Assembly: GCF_025574485.1 (NCBI RefSeq)
Contig: NZ_JAOBPO010000002.1
Coordinates: 126,501-190,500, forward strand
From: Kordiimonas aquimaris
GTDB taxonomy: Bacteria; Pseudomonadota; Alphaproteobacteria; Sphingomonadales; Kordiimonadaceae
Direction: 5' to 3'
DNA: 64,000 bases
Made by a program: the position numbers and the translations under genes. This document shows, in pieces, positions 16,715 to 25,604 of the stretch (position 1 is the first letter of the stretch; every line of letters starts with the position of its first letter). The notes beneath the pieces are model-generated. The model worked only from the letters and a program-made list of their open reading frames with translations. It did no database searches and was not told where the DNA came from.

Positions 16715-17979
16715 GAAAGCTTGTTTCTTTAGTCGCAGTTGCTGCGACCATGATGTCATCAGCAGTATTTGCAGAAGACATTGCCATTACAGGTGGTAAG
16801 GCATTCACAAACGGCGGTTCTGGCGAAGTAGATAATGCCACAATCCTGATATCTGATGGTAAAATCACAGGTGTTTCATCCGGTGGTGCAGTGCCAGCGG
16901 GTTACCGCGTCATTGATGCAACGGGCAAATGGGTTACCGCCGGCTTTATGGCTGGTGACACCAACATTGGCCTTGTTGAGGTCGCACTTTCAGGTGGCAT
17001 CGTGGATGCCCGCGCTGACAAAGCAAAAGATGGTATTGGCCTTGATGCGGCTTATGCCATTAATCCTGCTTCACCTGTTTTTGCTAATACGCGCATCGGC
17101 GGTGTAACGCGGGCAATGACACGTACCAGCAGCTCCACCGATATGTGGATGGGGCAGGGTGCCATCGTTAAGTTGACCGACGACGATGTTGTCGTGAAAG
17201 AACGCGCTTTTCTGGGTCTTGACCTTGACGAAGGGTCTGCAGAGAAAAACGGCGGTAGCCGCGCGGCTTTATGGAGCCAGGTAAACGCCAAGTTTGAAGA
17301 AGCAATGCGTAAAAAAGGCAGTAGTACCACTAAGTCAGAAGGTAAATCTGACGCTAAACCCAAAAAGCCATCTCCAGCTGACGTTGCGATGACCAAAGTA
17401 ATGAACGGTGATATGCCTGTTTATGCAACGGTTGAACGCAAGGCTGACATTCTGCAGCTTATTGCGCTGAAGAAACGCTTCGATATCGACGTTATTCTTG
17501 GCGGTGCCGGTGAAGCATGGATGGTAGCTGATGAACTGGCCGCTGCGGGTATTCCTGTGGTGCTGGACCCGTCAGCGAACCTGCCGGGCAACTTTGATAC
17601 GCTGGCGCGCACCAGTGCTGCGGCTGGCCGTTTGCACAATGCTGGTGTGAAAGTTGCGTTTATTCCGCCAGGCACGCACAACACTGTGCTTGTGGTGCAA
17701 AATGCAGGCATTGCTGTTTCCATGGGAATGCCGTGGGCTGCTGCAATGGATGCGCTAACGGTGAACCCTGCTGAAATCTTCGGCATTGATGACAGCTATG
17801 GTGCGCTTGCTGCTGGCAAAGACGCAGACGTTGTGGTGTGGGACGGTGACCCGTTAGAGGTGATGTCCAGCCCTGATGTCGTGTTGATTGCAGGTGAGCA
17901 ATTGCCGCTTGTTTCGCGCCTAACTAAGTTGCGTGACCGATACAAGGATTTGGACCGTGCACCTGCGTTTGATAAATAG
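16711..17979 (+). CDS. amidohydrolase-like protein lacking the metal-binding HxH (probable pseudo-enzyme partner)
   Basis: The 422-residue protein is exported (signal cleaved near SSAVFA-ED). It keeps the frame of the amidohydrolase family (GKWVTAGFMAGDTN, ALTVNPAEIFGID, GALAAGKDADVVVWDGDPLE). Where the family has PGxIDxHxH, this protein reads AGFMAGDTNIG, and no replacement His pair is visible later. It also carries a Lys/Ser-rich insert (about residues 208-223). It therefore probably lacks activity and supports the catalytic protein encoded upstream as a partner subunit, or binds substrate. Its 4-bp overlap with the upstream gene supports a heteromeric complex; this is inference. Confidence 0.82.
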   Translation: MRKLVSLVAVAATMMSSAVFAEDIAITGGKAFTNGGSGEVDNATILISDGKITGVSSGGAVPAGYRVIDATGKWVTAGFMAGDTNIGLVEVALSGGIVDARADKAKDGIGLDAAYAINPASPVFANTRIGGVTRAMTRTSSSTDMWMGQGAIVKLTDDDVVVKERAFLGLDLDEGSAEKNGGSRAALWSQVNAKFEEAMRKKGSSTTKSEGKSDAKPKKPSPADVAMTKVMNGDMPVYATVERKADILQLIALKKRFDIDVILGGAGEAWMVADELAAAGIPVVLDPSANLPGNFDTLARTSAAAGRLHNAGVKVAFIPPGTHNTVLVVQNAGIAVSMGMPWAAAMDALTVNPAEIFGIDDSYGALAAGKDADVVVWDGDPLEVMSSPDVVLIAGEQLPLVSRLTKLRDRYKDLDRAPAFDK

Positions 17980-18025
17980 CTGTAGCTGAAATTCATGGTG
18001 CTTAACTGGTATCTCAAACAAACAC

Positions 18026-18054
18026 AAAAGCCGGGGCATGCCCCGGCTTTTTCT
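18026..18054. terminator. bidirectional intrinsic terminator
   Basis: The hairpin AAAAGCCGGGGC-AT-GCCCCGGCTTTT is flanked by A and T runs on both sides. It separates the amidohydrolase operon from the convergent RTX gene. Confidence 0.9.
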
Positions 18055-18077
18055 TTGAATAGCCTGTCTACCTGAAA

Positions 18078-21000
18078 TCAAACCAATATCTGATCATTGT
18101 CGATAATGGCTTGGAACTTGGTTTCATCTACACCTTCTAGCGTGAGTGTACCATGCCCCACTAGTGTTAGTATTGTGGAGTTCCCACTGAATGTTGCTGC
18201 ACCCGTGATTACATCAATCGTTAAGCCATTAATTTCTGTGAAATCGAGCGTATTTGGACCGCTGTTTGATACTTCAAAGTCAGTGATAACGTCAGTACCG
18301 AAGCCTGTAATGAATGCAAATGTGTCGCCTCCGAAGCCTCCGCTCAAACTGTCATCGCCGCTGCCGCCAAATATAAGGTCGGCGCCTAGCCCACCCTCAA
18401 TTGTATCGTTGCCACTGCCACCAAACAGAGTATCATTACCGCGGTTACCTATTACACGATCATCGCCTGATCCAGCAAATATTTGATCGTTGCCATCCCC
18501 GCCGTCAATTGTATCGTTACTATTATTTGCGCCAAGTCCGCCGTATATTACGTCATCGCCCCCATTACCAACGATATTATCACTTCCTGTGCCACCCCCA
18601 AGGGTGTCATTACCAGCTTCACCTCTAACTATGTCATTCCCAGAGCCAGCATAAATTACATTAGCACCGGTGCCGCTTCCACTAATTGATGCGCCTCCAT
18701 ATAATGAGTCGTCTCCATCCCCGCCAAATATAGTATCATTACCTGCAGTAGAAGCTGTACTTCCTCCACCAAAAACCTCGTCATTGCCTGCTCCGGCTCC
18801 GATCAGGTCATTACCGTTTCCACCTCGGATAGTGTCATTGCCTGTATCTCCCGGACCAGCGAAAATTCGGTCGTTACCATCTCCACCCTCGATACGATCA
18901 TTGCCCTGATCACCCCTGATAAAGTCATCCCCTTGGTCTCCGGTAAGAGTGTCATCGCCGCTGCCACCTAAGATATTGTCGTCTCCGGCATCGCCCGTAA
19001 TACGATTGGCAGAATTGTTGCCAGTCAATCGATCAGAAAACGGTGAACCTTCAATGTATTCAAACCCTGCAACCTGCTCAGTATTGCCATTTGATGAATT
19101 TAGATTAACAGTAACGGCGGTGCTATTGCCTGTGTATGAAACGGTATCAATACCGTTTCCACCATTCAGTACATCGCGGCCTTCGCCGCCCGTAATATGA
19201 TCATTACCATCTCCGCCTGAAAGCGTATCGTTTCCAGCCCCGCCAAACAACCTGTTGCTAAATGTGTTGCCTATTATGCGGTCGTCAAAATCAGTTCCAA
19301 TGATGCCAGATATATTCTCTAATACATCACCTTCAGCATCGCCACCTCGGCCTGTGCCGAGAAGAGCGTCAACATTAATTGCAGCAGTTGAGTCAGAATA
19401 ATCTGCTGTGCCGCCGCGAATGGTATCTGCACCTGGTCCACCTACGGCTATATCGAATCCTCTACTCGCAATAAGTACATCATTTCCTTCGCCGCCAATA
19501 AGGGTGTCATTTGTTCTTGTTGCGCTGTTATCAAAACCTGCTTCCAAACTGTCATCGCCGGAGCCACCTTCCAAAAGATCGCCGCCGCGACCACCTAATA
19601 GTGTATCATCGCCGTTACCACCTAACAGAGTGTCGCCTCCAAATGGGCTATGAAAGCTGCCGCCAGTGATTAGGTCGTTGCCATCGCCTCCATCAAGTAA
19701 GTCATTGTGCGATCTAAATTCAACCTGTCCAGAAGTAAGCGTGTCGTCGCCAGCTCCGCCTTCAATGGTTTCGTCACTACTTCCACTACCAGTGATACTG
19801 TCGTCACCATCGGTTTGATCACCAGGTCTACCAGTCACGCCGACATTAACATTGGTGAAGACTGATCCATCGGGGAAAACATAATTGAGATTATCAAGGT
19901 TATCGACACTGCGCCCAATAAGAAAAATGCTATTTCCAGAACCTGAGTCAACCAGAACGCCAACTACACCGTTCCGCTCAACATCACTTGCATTGGCAAT
20001 AAGGTCATCAATGTTCTCAAAAGAGCTTCTGGATAAATCAGAAAAATCTAATGTATCTGCGGACGTTAGCCCTGCGATAGTATCATCGCCGTGATTATTG
20101 GCAAATACGATAAGGTTTGCTCCATCCCCTACGTCAATTTGATCATCACCAGCGCCGCCTGTAATGGTGTCGTTGCCTGCATCGGCATTCAGAGTATCAT
20201 TGCCGCCTTGACCATCGATAAGGTCATCGCCGCCTAAACCCTGGAGAATATTGTTAGCTTGAGACCCCAGTAATGTGTCGTTGTTCTGAGAGCTGCCGGT
20301 GATGTTCTCAATATCTATTAGAACATCATCACCAATTGAAAAGTTTGGTGAATTTGCTTCCCCTTTGTCTACGGTGCCAGCTGCTAGGTCGGCATTTATG
20401 GCAAGATTGTTGACATAACTGATAGAGTCAACTCCGGAGCCACCGTCAATTGTATCGGCACCATCAAAAGAACCCCGGATATCATCATCTCCTGCACCTG
20501 CCCGAATTAAATTATTATTGGGCGTAAATTGACCATCAATAGCTATAGAGGTGCCTGCAATGATAATATCGTCGCCCGCACCACCAATAAGTGTGTCGCT
20601 TCCGCCGCGGCCGTCCAGTACAACGCCGAGATCAGAACCTGTCAGAAAGTCATCAAAGTGACTACCAAATATGCGGCGGATGTTAATTAGGACATCACCC
20701 TCAGCATGGCCACCACTTCCTGTGCCGACTTGCAGATTGATTATTATACCTGCAGGGGATTCTTCATAGTTTACTCCAGCATAATCTTCTCTGTTACTGG
20801 AACCGATTAGAGTATCTGCACCTTCCCTACCATCAAGCAGGTCATTGCCTCCATTACCTTCCAAGCGGTTATTCGCAGCGTTTCCAGTGATAAAGTCGCG
20901 TTGAGTCGACCCGATAATGTTTTCAATGTTGATTAGGTTATCAAAACTGCTGTTGGATCCATCCAGAAAGGTGACAATGTTACCGCGAACACTACTGCTG

Positions 21001-21290
21001 GACGTGGGGGTAAAGAAAAAGCCAAGACGCACAAAAACAATATCAGTAGAGTCTGCGTAGCTGACGGTGTCAATGCCATCGCCGCCATCAATGAAATCAT
21101 TACCAGGGCTATTTGCAAAGAAATCATCGCCAGCACCGCCGTTGAGTGTGTCGTCTCCTTCGCCGCCATTAAGCGTGTCGTTGCCCGCGCCGCCTTCTAA
21201 AAGGTCGTCGCCGGCGAGGCCTTCTAGGGTGTCATTTTCGTCTGAACCAGTAAGCGTGTCGTTGCCTGATGTGCCGGTAAAAAGAGGCAT
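18078..21290 (-). CDS. large RTX (hemolysin-type calcium-binding repeat) protein, 1070 residues
   Basis: Nearly the whole protein consists of GGxGxDxLx nonapeptide repeats, which wind into calcium-bound parallel beta-rolls outside the cell. Five non-repeat linkers share a theme: a D/S-x-x-Y start, then a V-N-L-like strand, then I-ENI-x-GS-x-x-D-D (beginning near residues 80, 165, 280, 630 and 720). A different domain, residues about 410-490, reads DTLDFSDLSRSSFENIDDL... The C-terminal 80 residues (DTFAFITGFGTDVITDF ... LTLEGVDETKF) look like the type I secretion signal domain of serralysin-like proteins. There is no N-terminal signal and no recognisable catalytic domain, so an adhesin, S-layer or biofilm-matrix role is more likely than an enzyme. 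No type I exporter genes are adjacent. Confidence 0.88.
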   Translation of the reverse strand: MPLFTGTSGNDTLTGSDENDTLEGLAGDDLLEGGAGNDTLNGGEGDDTLNGGAGDDFFANSPGNDFIDGGDGIDTVSYADSTDIVFVRLGFFFTPTSSSSVRGNIVTFLDGSNSSFDNLINIENIIGSTQRDFITGNAANNRLEGNGGNDLLDGREGADTLIGSSNREDYAGVNYEESPAGIIINLQVGTGSGGHAEGDVLINIRRIFGSHFDDFLTGSDLGVVLDGRGGSDTLIGGAGDDIIIAGTSIAIDGQFTPNNNLIRAGAGDDDIRGSFDGADTIDGGSGVDSISYVNNLAINADLAAGTVDKGEANSPNFSIGDDVLIDIENITGSSQNNDTLLGSQANNILQGLGGDDLIDGQGGNDTLNADAGNDTITGGAGDDQIDVGDGANLIVFANNHGDDTIAGLTSADTLDFSDLSRSSFENIDDLIANASDVERNGVVGVLVDSGSGNSIFLIGRSVDNLDNLNYVFPDGSVFTNVNVGVTGRPGDQTDGDDSITGSGSSDETIEGGAGDDTLTSGQVEFRSHNDLLDGGDGNDLITGGSFHSPFGGDTLLGGNGDDTLLGGRGGDLLEGGSGDDSLEAGFDNSATRTNDTLIGGEGNDVLIASRGFDIAVGGPGADTIRGGTADYSDSTAAINVDALLGTGRGGDAEGDVLENISGIIGTDFDDRIIGNTFSNRLFGGAGNDTLSGGDGNDHITGGEGRDVLNGGNGIDTVSYTGNSTAVTVNLNSSNGNTEQVAGFEYIEGSPFSDRLTGNNSANRITGDAGDDNILGGSGDDTLTGDQGDDFIRGDQGNDRIEGGDGNDRIFAGPGDTGNDTIRGGNGNDLIGAGAGNDEVFGGGSTASTAGNDTIFGGDGDDSLYGGASISGSGTGANVIYAGSGNDIVRGEAGNDTLGGGTGSDNIVGNGGDDVIYGGLGANNSNDTIDGGDGNDQIFAGSGDDRVIGNRGNDTLFGGSGNDTIEGGLGADLIFGGSGDDSLSGGFGGDTFAFITGFGTDVITDFEVSNSGPNTLDFTEINGLTIDVITGAATFSGNSTILTLVGHGTLTLEGVDETKFQAIIDNDQILV

Positions 21291-21554
21291 AAGAGTTCCT
21301 AAATGAAGTAGGCGATGTCAAAATGAGAAAGAGGGCTGCGTATGCAGCAGTGAGGTTTCGCTACATCATCAGCAAAGATGTGATGTGGTAATGTTGTGTG
21401 TACTCAGGAAGCGCAGGACGCACTTTTGCGAGCGTAAAATACGCAGATAAAACCATTGACTAGACCCCCAAAGAATAATCCTGATTAGTGTTTCCACTAA
21501 CCCGTTGGTTGTATTCATAAGGGCAGTTGGTTTCCTGTCAACACTGTTTCTATG
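21291..21554. other. intergenic region upstream of the RTX gene
   Basis: This 264-bp stretch precedes the RTX gene and lies beyond the 3' end of the MAPEG gene. It contains a small hairpin, TTAGTG-TTTC-CACTAA (21485-21500), without a T-run. Nothing else was recognised. It should hold the RTX promoter, reading leftward. Confidence 0.4.
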
Positions 21555-21986
21555 CTAGAGAGCAAACGTGATATTGCGGGCCGTAATTGCAACCAAAATC
21601 AAGGCGCTGGCTACAAATAGAAGGAAGCGGATCAGTACAATATTAACCGTTGCCTGCAGCAGCGAATGCAGTACCCGTACACCCACATAACTCCATGCCA
21701 GCAAAATGTTAAGGTTGTCACTAACGCCGACAATATGGCTGTAAAACATCAACGCATAAAAGATGGTTGGTTGCTCATGCAGGTGGTTATAGTTGTCAGC
21801 TACGCGGCGTGCACCAGCTGGCAGCACATTCAGTGATCCGGGGTGGGCGGCATCCTGCGGGTCGATTTTTGCTTTGCTCATGGCAGGCAGTCGTGTTGCA
21901 TACATCCACACCCACATAATCAGGGTCCATGTGATCATAGCGAGCGCCGGGTTAAGGATCGAATTGCCAAGAAATGGAATATGCAT
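21555..21986 (-). CDS. MAPEG family membrane protein
   Basis: The 143-residue protein has four hydrophobic helices and the MAPEG-like signature ARRVADNYNHLHEQPTIFYA (about residues 59-78). Bacterial MAPEG proteins resemble microsomal glutathione S-transferases and may handle glutathione-dependent detoxification in the inner membrane; activity is unproven for most. It lies 57 bp beyond the ferric-reductase-like gene on the same strand, so cotranscription is possible. Confidence 0.82.
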   Translation of the reverse strand: MHIPFLGNSILNPALAMITWTLIMWVWMYATRLPAMSKAKIDPQDAAHPGSLNVLPAGARRVADNYNHLHEQPTIFYALMFYSHIVGVSDNLNILLAWSYVGVRVLHSLLQATVNIVLIRFLLFVASALILVAITARNITFAL

Positions 21987-22043
21987 AGTGAGAAAGCCTC
22001 TGTATTAAATACTCATATTAACGTCATGTTTGAACGCCAAGTA

Positions 22044-22658
22044 TTAAGGTTTACGCCGTTTCAGTTTTTGCCTTGCTGCTATGCGCAGCGCAAGTGCGAG
22101 CAAGCAAACGGTAGGAATAGCAGCATGAGTTATTCCCTCCGCTAGCGCAACAGGCAACGAGCGCCCTATGAAAATCAGCCAGATATAATAACTGCCAATT
22201 TTATGTAGTCGTTTCCAGTTTTTTGCGCCCATTTTGCGCACACTTGCATTGTTAGATGTGACCGCCATTAAAAACAGAAATAAGTAAGCGAGGCCGCCGC
22301 CAGAAAGTTCTCCTGCAGTGCGCGTTGCCTCTGTAAAAACAAGGTTTGAAAGTACGATGCCTGCATGCACAAAATGCACGAGCGCAAACGAAATTCCAAT
22401 ATATCGTCGGTTGCGCATCGCCCAGCGGCTGTAGGGCATGTCATACAAAATGCGAATGCTGGAAGCAGTGAAGGCCGTGATGAACAGTGCGAACGCTAGC
22501 CATGCTGTTGGACGCATCACGTAAGGTAGTGTTTCTATTGCATCCATTTTCATGCTGTATGCCACGCCAAGGAACGTAAACAAAATAATCGCAACACATG
22601 CAACAAGGCCTGTGCTTTCATTAAGTCTCAATCCGGTATTTGGTTTCTGTGCTGCCAT
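22044..22658 (-). CDS. ferric-reductase-like transmembrane haem protein
   Basis: Start 22658 is chosen because GGAATAAG precedes it; an in-frame start at 22712 adds 18 unlikely residues. The roughly 204-residue protein has six hydrophobic spans. Histidines in YIGISFALVHFVHAG and KRLHKIGSYYIW fit the b-haem ligands of ferric-reductase-like (MsrQ/YedZ-type) membrane domains. No flavin or NADPH domain is attached, so it would pass electrons as a partner subunit. No MsrP-type molybdoenzyme gene is nearby; the specific partner is unknown. Confidence 0.72.
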   Translation of the reverse strand: MAAQKPNTGLRLNESTGLVACVAIILFTFLGVAYSMKMDAIETLPYVMRPTAWLAFALFITAFTASSIRILYDMPYSRWAMRNRRYIGISFALVHFVHAGIVLSNLVFTEATRTAGELSGGGLAYLFLFLMAVTSNNASVRKMGAKNWKRLHKIGSYYIWLIFIGRSLPVALAEGITHAAIPTVCLLALALRIAARQKLKRRKP

Positions 22659-22818
22659 AGGCTTATTCCAAACATACGTGACGTGCGCGGCACCTGTCCC
22701 ACAATCAGGCACGACCTAACGCTATTTACTTGAAACGTTCTGTTAGTGAGTAGAATACTTTCATATGGGGCGCTGGTTATCCAGCCAAAAACACAACAAG
22801 AATAGCAAGGCAGGGGTC

Positions 22819-23325
22819 ATGTTAACGCTGAGATCTATCCCGGATACTGATCTTGATGCATTTTTTCACATGCTGAACGATCCAACACTTGCCGTGAATA
22901 CGGGCAGCATTCCTTACCCCATTACGCGTGCGTGGGCGCAGGAACGTCTTGATAAAAAACGTGCAATGGAAGTGGCAGGCACAGCCCAGGACTGGGGTCT
23001 TTATGACGGTGAAACACTGGTCGGCAATGCAGGGTGGTTTACTGCTGAAACTGGTGGCCGCGAAATCGGATACGCTATTCACCGCGATCATCGCGGTAAG
23101 GGATATGCCACACAGGCTGCACGGTTGGTGGTGGAACGCATCCGGTCTGATGGCTACAGGGATAAAATCTATGCAGGTTATTTCAAGGACAACCCTGCAT
23201 CGGGGCGTGTTCTTGAAAAGCTGGGGTTTGAGTTTTTGACAGAAACGCTTGGCGAGGCTGCTGCGCGCACGGAGCCTTCACCGTCGATAGAGATGGTTTT
23301 GCAAGCAGAAGTAACAATTAGTTAG
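22819..23325 (+). CDS. GNAT family N-acetyltransferase (RimJ/RimL type)
   Basis: ATG 22819 follows GGCAGGGG and starts the domain correctly with MLTLRSIPDTDLDAFF; an upstream in-frame ATG at 22765 adds residues with no family resemblance. The roughly 168-residue protein has the acetyl-CoA-binding core EIGYAIHRDHRGKGYATQAARLVVE (R/Q-x-x-G-x-G/A) and the late NPASGRVLEKLGF motif of RimJ/RimL-like enzymes. It probably acetylates an amine on a protein N-terminus or a small molecule. It is followed 20 bp later by a serine hydrolase gene, probably cotranscribed. Confidence 0.87.
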   Translation: MLTLRSIPDTDLDAFFHMLNDPTLAVNTGSIPYPITRAWAQERLDKKRAMEVAGTAQDWGLYDGETLVGNAGWFTAETGGREIGYAIHRDHRGKGYATQAARLVVERIRSDGYRDKIYAGYFKDNPASGRVLEKLGFEFLTETLGEAAARTEPSPSIEMVLQAEVTIS

Positions 23326-23345
23326 TTAAAGTCGGGAGATTAACA

Positions 23346-24443
23346 ATGCGGGGAACGATTCTATTTTTGCTTACAGTGTTCATGTCTTTTACGGTTGCGG
23401 CCTCGCCGGAAAAGCTACAAATAGCGTTAGATCAAGCTATGGACAGCCCGCCGCCTGCGGCAGCGGGCCCTGTGGGGTACGCCTTCCATGTAGTCGCGGG
23501 TGACGATAGCTACGGCGCCGCATCCGGCGTTGCAGCACCTGATGGCACGCTGCTTGATAGTGACCATATGTTTCGTCTTGCCAGTATTACTAAAAGTTAT
23601 GTTGGAACAGCCGTCTTGCGTTTGGTTGAGCAGGGGCGCCTCAGTTTGGATGCACCGATAAACACATTAATCGATGCGGAGTATAATGAGGTGCTCACCA
23701 GCGATGGGTACGATACAAACATTATTACTTTAAAGCATGTGATTAGCCACACAGCCGGCTTCTTTGATCATGCTCAAACGAATAACTTCCTTAATTCATT
23801 AATGACAAATCCGCATCATGTCTGGACCCGCACGGAGCAAATTAATGCAGGCGCTGCATGGGGAGACCCGGTGGGCGCGCCGGGTGAAAAGTTCTTCTAT
23901 TCCGATACAGGGTTTGTGCTGATGGGGCATATGATTGAACGCCTCACCGGAGAGGCTTTGCCTGTTGCAGTGCGGTGGCTGGTTGGCTTGGATAGGCATG
24001 GCCTTACCCAAACAGTTTGGGAGCGCGGAGACAGCCGCAGCGTACCTGCCGAAAAGCGTGTTCACCAATATATGGCAGGACAAGATACATACACATGGGA
24101 CCCGTCAGTTGACCTTTATGGTGGTGGTGGTTTGGTTGCTAGTATGCGTGACGTGGCACTGTTTTACAGCCTGTTATTTAATGGCAAAATATATGAAAAC
24201 TCATCAACATTGACCACTATGCTTTCTCAGGATGGTTTGCCGGAAGGCAGTCCATACCGGCACGCAGTGTTTGTAAAAAATTACAGTGGTCTTGAGGTTT
24301 ATGAACATGGTGGTTTTTGGGGCACGCTTGTATTGTATGACCCGCAAACAAAGACTGCTATAGCAGGCGCTTCTCTCAAGCAGGAAGGCTATCCAACTTT
24401 GGTGAAAGCAATGGTAACATTCTTGAAAAGTATTAAAGGGTGA
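23346..24443 (+). CDS. exported serine hydrolase, beta-lactamase/DD-peptidase fold
   Basis: The 365-residue protein has an N-terminal Sec signal (cleaved near TVAAS). The active-site motifs of the class C beta-lactamase / DD-peptidase-like group are visible: S80-I-T-K83, Y185-S-D187 (the YxN position carries Asp instead of Asn) and H321-G-G. It works in the periplasm on an unknown ester or amide. The gene begins 20 bp after the acetyltransferase gene with GGGAGAT in front, suggesting an operon. It is a distinct gene from the anchored NylB-like hydrolase near 4.2-5.5 kb. Confidence 0.83.
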   Translation: MRGTILFLLTVFMSFTVAASPEKLQIALDQAMDSPPPAAAGPVGYAFHVVAGDDSYGAASGVAAPDGTLLDSDHMFRLASITKSYVGTAVLRLVEQGRLSLDAPINTLIDAEYNEVLTSDGYDTNIITLKHVISHTAGFFDHAQTNNFLNSLMTNPHHVWTRTEQINAGAAWGDPVGAPGEKFFYSDTGFVLMGHMIERLTGEALPVAVRWLVGLDRHGLTQTVWERGDSRSVPAEKRVHQYMAGQDTYTWDPSVDLYGGGGLVASMRDVALFYSLLFNGKIYENSSTLTTMLSQDGLPEGSPYRHAVFVKNYSGLEVYEHGGFWGTLVLYDPQTKTAIAGASLKQEGYPTLVKAMVTFLKSIKG

Positions 24444-24473
24444 CGCTGTATTATAGATGGCATTACGCTTGGG

Positions 24474-24833
24474 TTACTCAGGGCCGTGTGGTCGCGTGAG
24501 GACGAATAGCGCCGCCAGAGACAATACAACTGCTTGAATAATTAGCACGTGCTGTGCCACACCGAGCGCAACTGACAGCAGAAAAGCAAGCAGCATTGTA
24601 AAGGCGGCAACCTTTTTGGTGCGTCTGTTAATACTGCCGTGCGTTTGCCAGTTTTTGATTAAAGGGCCAAAAGTCTGGTGGTTTATGAGCCAAGCTGACA
24701 AACGCGGCGAACTGCGTGCAAAGGCAAAGGCGGCGACCAGTAGAAACGGCGTTGTCGGCAGAAGCGGCAGTACAACACCCACCAGCCCAAGGCCTAACGC
24801 TATCAGTCCAATTGTTGCCCATATGTACCGCAT
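24474..24833 (-). CDS. DUF454 (YbaN-like) inner-membrane protein
   Basis: The 119-residue protein matches DUF454/YbaN: PLLPTTPFLLVAAFAFARSSPRLSAWL, then FGPLIKNWQTHGSINRRTKK. It has three or four membrane helices. The function of the family is not established. It is alone and convergent with the upstream serine hydrolase. Confidence 0.85.
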   Translation of the reverse strand: MRYIWATIGLIALGLGLVGVVLPLLPTTPFLLVAAFAFARSSPRLSAWLINHQTFGPLIKNWQTHGSINRRTKKVAAFTMLLAFLLSVALGVAQHVLIIQAVVLSLAALFVLTRPHGPE

Positions 24834-24927
24834 GGTTCACTATCCATCGTCATTGATGGTGCAAACGCTACGCGGCATTGTTGCTTGGGTAAATGCATTT
24901 AATTTGAAAAGGGCCGATTGATGACAT

Positions 24928-25488
24928 TTAATGAGGTGTCGGCAAGGCGGTAATGTATGACAGAACATATTTATAGCGGCCCAAATCCCCGTCCGATACG
25001 GGCAATTCAAGTATGCATACGTTACGGTATTCCTTGTCAAAATGACGGAGGTCTCGTGTATAGTACCTTAAGCGGCGTTCCTCGATTTGGGTTTGCCACG
25101 CAAGTTGGCATAATTCGGTAGATAAAGGGCTTGCCTCGTTCACATCAAAGCCACCAAGTGAGCGCCCGGCCAGTTCTTCAATGCCGCTACCTGCAAGCCG
25201 GAATTGTGCCTTGCCGTCGGGTGTGCAAATCACCAAGCCTATGTTTTTGGCAAAGCGGCCCATATCACGTAGCAGAATAGACGATTTTTTCGGTGGTAGT
25301 CCGTCTTTTACCAAGGATAGCCACCAGTCAAATACGTCAACTGTGTCTTTGTCGCGCAAAATACCACGGAAGGTATCAAGGTTTTTTTCAGGTGGCATTT
25401 TGCCCAGAAATGATGGTCCTATATAATAATCTTTGATCGCCGGATCGTGCCTTCCGTCGCTCACATGGTCTAGCCGCAAGATTTGCAT
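24928..25488 (-). CDS. PAS_5-type PAS domain protein
   Basis: The 186-residue cytoplasmic protein shows the alphaproteobacterial PAS_5 pattern: WWLSLVKDGLPPKKSSILLRDMGRFAKNIGLVI, then FRLAGSGIEELAGRSLGGFDVNE. It has no output domain, so any signalling would run through protein-protein contact. Single-domain PAS_5 proteins are common in alphaproteobacteria and their ligands are unknown. It lies between the DUF454 and oxyR genes, all on the minus strand, with no tight coupling. Confidence 0.75.
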   Translation of the reverse strand: MQILRLDHVSDGRHDPAIKDYYIGPSFLGKMPPEKNLDTFRGILRDKDTVDVFDWWLSLVKDGLPPKKSSILLRDMGRFAKNIGLVICTPDGKAQFRLAGSGIEELAGRSLGGFDVNEASPLSTELCQLAWQTQIEERRLRYYTRDLRHFDKEYRNVCILELPVSDGDLGRYKYVLSYITALPTPH

Positions 25489-25604
25489 AGCTTTGTCCTT
25501 GTTAATATTTCAGCGATTAGCCCCCGGATTTAAAATTTTTAATCGCCGGTATTTTGGACTCGGAACACGTTGTGCTTTGCGCCGCGAATACAGCGCCAAT
25601 ATAC

